Below are positions 4,133-7,987 of a stretch of DNA of 7,987 bases, piece by piece. The stretch spans positions 1-7,987 of the forward strand of contig JAFPUA010000199.1 of assembly GCA_017413305.1 (NCBI GenBank), read 5' to 3'. Under the pieces are notes generated by a model, which had not been told where the DNA came from, searched no databases, and saw nothing but the letters and a program-made list of their open reading frames with translations. Made by a program: the position numbers and the translations under genes. The DNA is from Candidatus Ruminimicrobiellum caprinum (GTDB lineage: Bacteria; Elusimicrobiota; Endomicrobiia; Endomicrobiales; Endomicrobiaceae). Numbering within the stretch: the stretch's first letter is position 1; each line of letters begins with the position of its first letter.

Positions 4133-6289
4133 ATGAATACTCAACAAAATATTATAAACTGGATAAGCGAAGAGCTTAATTTAAATACTGCTTCCGTATC
4201 TGCTACCGTCAGTATGTTAGGACAAGGAGATACGGTTCCTTTTATTTCCAGATACAGAAAGGAAAGAACAGGAAACTTAACAGAAACTGAAGTTAGAGGA
4301 ATTTCCGACAAACTGCAATATTATATAGAGCTTGAAACAAGAAAAGATACTATAATAAAAAGTATAGATGAGCAAAAAAAACTTACGCCGGAATTAAAAA
4401 AACAGATAGAGCTTTGCAGGGAAAAGACAAAGCTTGAAGATATATATCTTCCTTATAAACCGAAAAGAACTACTAAAGCTACTATTGCTAAACAAAAAGG
4501 ATTAGAACCGCTTGCGCAGATGATATTGGCACAAGATATAATGGTTTCAAAAACCGTTAATAAAGATGAAATTGTTTCTAAATTCTTAAATAAAGAAAAA
4601 GAAGTTTTAACCGTAAAAGATGCTCTTACCGGTGCTATTGATATTATTGCAGAACAGATTTCCGATAATGCAGTTTACAGAGGATTAATAAGAAATTTTA
4701 TACTTAATACGGGTGTTTTAAAGTCCAAAGTTAAAAAAGGACTTGAAGATCAAAAGACAAAATTTGAAATGTATTATGACTATTCCGAACCGATAAAAAA
4801 TATCGTTTCACATAGAATTCTTGCTATAAGAAGAGGGGCTAAAGAAGGTATTCTCACTTGGAAAATAGATGTTGAGCAGGAACAGGCTGTAGAGCTGATA
4901 GCTTCTAAAATAGTTAAAACTAATATGTGTTTGTTCTATCCGGAACTATGGACTGCAATGAAAACGGCTTTTGACAGACACTTATACCCGTCTTTACAGG
5001 TAGAACTTTTTATTGCAAAAATGGAAGAAGCAGATACGGAAGCAATTAAAGTTTTTGCAACTAACGCTAAAAACCTTCTTCTTGCATCGCCTGCCGGACA
5101 TAAAGTGATAATGGGCGTTGATCCGGGCTTTAGAACAGGATGTAAGGTTGCTATTATAGACAGAAACGGCAACTATAAAGAATATAAACCTATATTTCCG
5201 CATGAACCTTTCTGCAGAGTAGAAGAAGCAGAAAAAATAGTTGTTGATTTTATTAAAAAATACAATGTAGAGCTTATCGCTATCGGCAATGGAACAGCAT
5301 CAAAAGAAAGTGTTCAGTTCATAAATGCTGTTTTGAAAAAGAATCAGTTAAAAGCTAAATCAATAGTAGTAAGTGAAGCCGGCGCTTCCGTATATTCGGC
5401 ATCGCCTTTGGCAGTAAGCGAGTTTCCGGACTTGGATGTTACCGTTAGAGGCGCGATAAGTATTGCAAGAAGATTGCAAGACCCATTAGCGGAACTTGTA
5501 AAAATAGATCCCAAATCCATCGGTGTTGGTCAATATCAGCACGATGTTAACCAGACACAGCTGAAAAAGAACCTTGATGATACCGTAGAATCTTGTGTAA
5601 ATTATGTCGGCGTAAACTTAAATTCCGCATCAACGGAACTTTTAAGCTATGTTGCAGGTATCGGTAAACTGGCAGCCAAAAATATAGTTCAGTACAGAGC
5701 CAAAAACGGTTCTTTCACGAATAAAAAACAACTATTGGATGTTTCTAAATTCGGCGAGAAAACTTTCACTCAGTGTGCAGGTTTCTTAAGAATTGCAGAT
5801 GGCGACAACCCGTTGGACAATTCCGCTATTCATCCTGAAAGTTATCCTATAGTTGAAAAAATGGCAAGTGATTTATCTATGACTCCCGGAGACTTAATAG
5901 GCAACACTTCGGCAATATCAAGAATAAACTTAAAAGATTATGTTACAGATACTATCGGTATGCCCACTTTAACCGATATTGTCGCAGAATTAAAGAAGCC
6001 CGGCGTAGATCCGCGTAAAACATTTGAATCTACTGCATTTAGTACGGAAATCAATACCATTGAAGATTTAAAAGAAAATATGGTTCTTGACGGAACAGTC
6101 ACAAATGTTACCAATTTTGGTGCATTTGTCGATATAGGAGTACATCAAGACGGTTTGGTACATATTTCCAAACTCAGTGATCATTTTGTTAAAAATCCGC
6201 TTGATGTTGTAAGCGTGGGAGAGACGATAAAAGTTAAAGTTTTAAAAGTTGATACCGCACTATCAAGAATAAGTTTAGAAAAAATATAA
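4133..6289 (+). CDS. tex: Tex, RNA-binding transcription accessory protein
   Basis: Tex is a conserved cytoplasmic nucleic-acid-binding protein related to eukaryotic Spt6; its exact role in bacteria is unsettled. At 718 residues it is full length for the family. The domain order is complete: a helical Tex N-terminal domain (about 1-190, with the QGDTVPFISRYRKERTG signature near 28-44), central helical region, YqgF/RuvC-like domain from about 325 (VIMGVDPGFRTG, Asp330), helix-hairpin-helix region (about 498-560, LLSYVAGIGKLAAKNIVQYR), and a C-terminal S1 domain (about 648-718, with FGAFVDIGVHQDGLVHIS). GAAGG lies ten bases before the ATG, a rather long spacing. It stands alone, with a repeat-filled gap upstream and a bidirectional terminator downstream (6384-6412). 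Nothing looks broken or transferred. It is a housekeeping gene and I see no functional link to its neighbours. Confidence 0.97.
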   Translation: MNTQQNIINWISEELNLNTASVSATVSMLGQGDTVPFISRYRKERTGNLTETEVRGISDKLQYYIELETRKDTIIKSIDEQKKLTPELKKQIELCREKTKLEDIYLPYKPKRTTKATIAKQKGLEPLAQMILAQDIMVSKTVNKDEIVSKFLNKEKEVLTVKDALTGAIDIIAEQISDNAVYRGLIRNFILNTGVLKSKVKKGLEDQKTKFEMYYDYSEPIKNIVSHRILAIRRGAKEGILTWKIDVEQEQAVELIASKIVKTNMCLFYPELWTAMKTAFDRHLYPSLQVELFIAKMEEADTEAIKVFATNAKNLLLASPAGHKVIMGVDPGFRTGCKVAIIDRNGNYKEYKPIFPHEPFCRVEEAEKIVVDFIKKYNVELIAIGNGTASKESVQFINAVLKKNQLKAKSIVVSEAGASVYSASPLAVSEFPDLDVTVRGAISIARRLQDPLAELVKIDPKSIGVGQYQHDVNQTQLKKNLDDTVESCVNYVGVNLNSASTELLSYVAGIGKLAAKNIVQYRAKNGSFTNKKQLLDVSKFGEKTFTQCAGFLRIADGDNPLDNSAIHPESYPIVEKMASDLSMTPGDLIGNTSAISRINLKDYVTDTIGMPTLTDIVAELKKPGVDPRKTFESTAFSTEINTIEDLKENMVLDGTVTNVTNFGAFVDIGVHQDGLVHISKLSDHFVKNPLDVVSVGETIKVKVLKVDTALSRISLEKI

Positions 6290-6383
6290 ACTTTATAGCG
6301 ACCGCACATTTTGGACTACAACTTTGTATTTGCCTCAAACTGAGCGGTCTTAAACGACTAATCGGAAATTTTATAAATATAAA

Positions 6384-6412
6384 AGACAGAGTGTTTACAC
6401 AACACTCTGTCT
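6384..6412. terminator. Bidirectional intrinsic terminator between tex and the pilin gene
   Basis: AGACAGAGTGTT (6384-6395) and AACACTCTGTCT (6401-6412) form a perfect 12-pair stem with a five-base loop. AATTTTTA follows on the plus strand and TTTTATATTTAT on the minus strand after the shared stem, so it can end both tex (stop at 6289) and the converging pilin gene (stop at 6436). Confidence 0.85.
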
Positions 6413-6435
6413 AATTTTTACCAACTCTACTATAT

Positions 6436-6912
6436 TTATACACCGCTGGTAATAGGCTCAAATCTTTGCGTAATATTATATTCTATAGAAATAGTTCCGG
6501 AACTTGCACTTCTTACTGCCGCAGTAAAATGATATTTTGATTCTGGTCTAGTCCCCCCATAAGCACCTCTATTTGGATTAGCATTAACAGAAAAATAAGT
6601 AAAATATCTATTGTTTAAAGCATTGATTCCCAAAACAGTATCGTTGCAGGTGTAAGGAGTATAAGTATCATTATGCGCTGAAGCATCGGCAGAACTTAAA
6701 AAGTTTCCATATTCATTATAATAACTAATTTGAGCATCAATGATAACCCCAAGCAAAGCATATCCTTCTGCTAATTTTGAAGTATTATGTGTCCTGCCTC
6801 TATAAATAGGAAAAGATATTAATGATAATGTAATAACTATCACTAATGTAACAACTAGCTCAACAAGAGAAAAGCCTGTATTTTGTTTTTTCCTTATATT
6901 TATTTTTTTCAT
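6436..6912 (-). CDS. Type IV pilin-like (PulG-type) prepilin
   Basis: This is a 158-residue prepilin with a class III signal. The short basic leader MKKINIRKKQNTG (1-13) is followed by FSLVELVVTLVIVITLSLISFPIY: cleavage is expected between Gly13 and Phe14, and Glu18 is the conserved +5 residue. The hydrophobic helix spans about 14-36, followed by an alpha-spine (about 45-65, EGYALLGVIIDAQISYYNEYGNF) and a polar beta-rich C-terminal domain with only one Cys. It should be inserted in the inner membrane and processed by PilD for a pilus, pseudopilus or secretion system. No assembly genes are nearby, so it is an orphan. I use the ATG at 6912, not the in-frame ATG at 6924, because codons 2-3 of the longer form are the ribosome binding site GGGAGGA. 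It is divergent from the XRE gene and probably repressed by it. Confidence 0.88.
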   Translation of the reverse strand: MKKINIRKKQNTGFSLVELVVTLVIVITLSLISFPIYRGRTHNTSKLAEGYALLGVIIDAQISYYNEYGNFLSSADASAHNDTYTPYTCNDTVLGINALNNRYFTYFSVNANPNRGAYGGTRPESKYHFTAAVRSASSGTISIEYNITQRFEPITSGV

Positions 6913-6961
6913 ATTTCCTCCCATTTTATTTTATTTACTTTCGATAAGATTTTTTGTATAA

Positions 6962-7067
6962 TATGCCGAGAGATAAAATGTTAACCGAATTTTTATCTTC
7001 TTAACTAAATAAAAAGCTTTCTTTATTTGTTTTCAAGCTATTGCTATGTTATTGCTCGCTCGGCATA
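6962..7067 (-). promoter_or_regulatory. Branched-stem element in the pilin mRNA leader
   Basis: An outer stem is formed by exact inverted repeats TATGCCGAG (6962-6970) and CTCGGCATA (7059-7067), 88 bases apart. Inside are two more: AGATAAAA/TTTTATCT (6971-6978, 6991-6998) and AAATAAA/TTTATTT (7007-7013, 7022-7028). The first inner stem directly abuts the outer one, so they could stack into a three-way junction. A direct repeat of TATTGCT (7040-7046 and 7051-7056 region) lies in the unpaired part. It occupies the leader between the predicted transcription start (about 7083) and the pilin start. It matches no riboswitch I know. Alternatively the outer arms may be terminal repeats of a tiny non-coding mobile element. 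Confidence 0.45.
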
Positions 7068-7083
7068 AGTAGAAATCTCGCTT

Positions 7084-7118
7084 AGTAGTATTATACTACT
7101 TTTTAAGTAGTAAGTCAA
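7084..7118 (-). promoter_or_regulatory. Pilin promoter within overlapping palindromic operators (pilin/XRE divergent region)
   Basis: On the minus strand -35 TTGACT (7118-7113), a 17-base spacer and a perfect -10 TATAAT (7095-7090) face the pilin gene. Two overlapping perfect palindromes cover it: AGTAGTAT-T-ATACTACT (7084-7100) and TACTACTT-TTT-AAGTAGTA (7094-7112), sharing the middle half-site. This is the expected place and shape for the operator of the XRE-type regulator that starts at 7131. On the plus strand TATTAT or TATACT inside the same palindrome could be the XRE gene's own -10, but no -35 is clear. Confidence 0.75.
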
Positions 7119-7130
7119 GGATTTTTCGTC

Positions 7131-7475
7131 ATGTTTAAAGAAAAAACTTTTTTCAGCAAACAATTAAAAAAAATAATGTTTGAAAAAAATCTAACCCAGA
7201 AAGATTTGGCTACAAAACTCGGTATCGAGCAACAAATGATTAGTTTTTGGGTAACAGCGAGACGCAATCCTACAACAAACTCCATAAAAAAAATTGCTAC
7301 TGCATTAAATGTACCAGTTTCTTATTTTCTTGGCGGAAATGTTATAGAGCCTGACGAGTATATTATAAATATAAAAAATAAAATTGAATTGTTAGAAGAA
7401 AAAAACAAACTGTTTGAAGAAGAAATATCTTTTCTAAAAAAAGAAATTAAAAATCTAAAAAAGAACAAATCCTAA
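7131..7475 (+). CDS. XRE-family HTH regulator with C-terminal coiled coil
   Basis: This is a 114-residue DNA-binding protein. Residues 10-68 are a Cro/CI-type helix-turn-helix domain: LKKIMFEKNLTQKDLATKLGI, then QQMISFWVTARRNPTTNSIKKIATALNVPVSYFLGG. The usual W-E-x-G-R-R-x-P at the end of the recognition helix is W-V-T-A-R-R-N-P here, so the common Glu is Val41. Residues 79-112 are rich in Lys, Glu and Leu with heptad-like spacing (ELLEEKNKLFEEEISFLKKEI) and probably form a dimerising coiled coil. There is no peptidase or sensor domain. CAAGGA lies about ten bases before the ATG. It is divergent from the pilin gene, with palindromes covering both promoters (7084-7112), so it likely represses itself and the pilin. 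It could instead belong to the toxin-antitoxin-like gene that follows at 7635. Confidence 0.9.
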   Translation: MFKEKTFFSKQLKKIMFEKNLTQKDLATKLGIEQQMISFWVTARRNPTTNSIKKIATALNVPVSYFLGGNVIEPDEYIINIKNKIELLEEKNKLFEEEISFLKKEIKNLKKNKS

Positions 7476-7504
7476 TAGTTTTATTTATAAAAAAATATAT
7501 AAAA

Positions 7505-7575
7505 TTGTGCAAAATATGTAAATATTTTACGTTTTGCACAAAAGCATTGATTATTTGTGCAAAATATGATATAAT
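7505..7575 (+). promoter_or_regulatory. Promoter of the AbiEi-like gene with three TTGTGCAAAA boxes
   Basis: -35 TTGATT (7547-7552), a 17-base spacer and an extended -10 TGA-TATAAT (-10 at 7570-7575) predict transcription from about 7582. The box TTGTGCAAAA occurs at 7505-7514 and 7555-7564, and inverted at 7532-7541. The first two are part of a longer direct repeat ending in TATG; the third copy lies in the promoter spacer. The first and middle boxes form an inverted repeat. AbiEi antitoxins are known to autorepress through inverted repeats at their promoter, which fits. Confidence 0.68.
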
Positions 7576-7634
7576 ATTTACATAAAATAATTTATATTAA
7601 AGTATAAAATATATCAAAATGGATAAAGAAAACA

Positions 7635-7987
7635 ATGAAAAAATCTTATGTAAATTTTATTTGCGATATATTAAAGAATAACGATATTGGAACTCCCATA
7701 TACGTAAATAGAATTGCAGATAAAGTTTCTTCTAACTATAACTTACAGAAAAAAGAAGCCTTGGCTGCAACAGCTGTAGCTTTTAAAAGAATTTTGGACA
7801 AAAAATTAATCACAAATTTAAGATTTTACCAAAAAGGAATTTATTATTTAACAAAGAAAACTGTTTTTGGCGAAATACAAATTGACAAACAGCAATTGAT
7901 TAAAGACAAATATATCGACAATAATTGCGGATATGAAACGGATTATAATCTATTGTATAAAATGGGCTTAACCACACAGGTTCCAAA
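7635..7987 (+). CDS. AbiEi/DUF6088-like antitoxin or transcriptional regulator, N-terminal part (cut by the right edge)
   Basis: 117 codons are visible. Residues 5-75 look like a winged helix: DILKNNDIGTPIYVNRIAD, then a long helix (about 38-57, KKEALAATAVAFKRILDKKL) and a wing ending in YQKGIYYL (65-72). The stretch GYETDYNLLYKMGLTTQVP (99-117) resembles the start of the second domain of AbiEi/DUF6088-type proteins, where a Gly-Tyr-x-Thr plus GLTTQ pattern is common. These are usually antitoxins of type IV systems that repress their own operon and are followed by an AbiEii nucleotidyltransferase toxin; whether that is so here lies outside the window. The ribosome binding site is weak (GGATAAAG, 11 bases or less from the ATG). 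An overlapping ATG at 7619 in another frame ends after 20 codons and is ignored. The promoter at 7505-7575 carries three repeated boxes. Confidence 0.68.
   Translation, partial: MKKSYVNFICDILKNNDIGTPIYVNRIADKVSSNYNLQKKEALAATAVAFKRILDKKLITNLRFYQKGIYYLTKKTVFGEIQIDKQQLIKDKYIDNNCGYETDYNLLYKMGLTTQVP

Noticed and set aside
4936..5203. Minus-strand open frames inside tex
   Set aside because: Shadows of a well-conserved coding region.
6913..6924. Longer pilin start at 6924 (MGGN extension)
   Set aside because: Its second and third codons are the GGGAGGA ribosome binding site for the ATG at 6912, and the shorter leader suits a prepilin.
7619..7681. Short ORF overlapping the start of the AbiEi-like gene
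   Set aside because: Only 20 codons, no ribosome binding site, out of frame and no recognisable pattern.
7131..7987. Prophage or integrative element boundary
   Set aside because: An XRE regulator and an antitoxin-like gene alone do not show this; no integrase, attachment repeat or tRNA is seen.

Overview
This is an AT-rich bacterial window holding the end of one metal-homeostasis cluster, one housekeeping gene, and the start of an accessory region. I think it comes from the Elusimicrobiota, perhaps an Endomicrobium-like lineage. That is an inference from a PulG-like orphan pilin, the low GC content and repeat-laden intergenic gaps; no rRNA or other marker is present to settle it.

Left part (1-3600, all genes on the minus strand): a DtxR-family metal regulator is followed by a Cys-rich metal permease ending in an HMA metal-binding domain, then feoA and the N-terminal part of feoB (ferrous iron uptake; feoB runs off the left edge). 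Good sigma70-type promoters precede dtxR and feoA. Both overlap a similar palindrome (TTAN-N6-NTAA), suggesting that the DtxR protein controls both its own operon and feoAB. The permease carries a strong internal ribosome binding site and ATG exactly at the HMA domain, so a free 66-residue metal chaperone may also be made.

Middle (3600-6420, plus strand): a 48-residue zinc-ribbon protein (DUF5679 type) is transcribed divergently from dtxR and closed by a strong terminator. It is followed by tex, a full-length RNA-binding transcription accessory protein. A bidirectional terminator ends tex against the converging pilin gene.

Right part (6420-7987): a type IV pilin-like gene (minus) and an XRE-type repressor (plus) are divergent and share a promoter region packed with overlapping palindromes, probably the repressor's operator. 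The pilin mRNA leader can fold into a branched structure. The last gene, cut by the right edge, resembles AbiEi/DUF6088 antitoxins and has three copies of a 10-bp box around its promoter; a toxin partner would lie outside the window.

The intergenic gaps of the left half carry a modular repeat system: degenerate 7-bp tandem repeats (about ARYTTAN), often as inverted pairs around three-base-loop palindromes, and two copies of a 60-bp double-hairpin element whose arms show a compensatory base change. These repeats, the internal HMA start and the pilin/XRE control region are the most interesting observations. I see no CRISPR array, tRNA, rRNA or insertion sequence.
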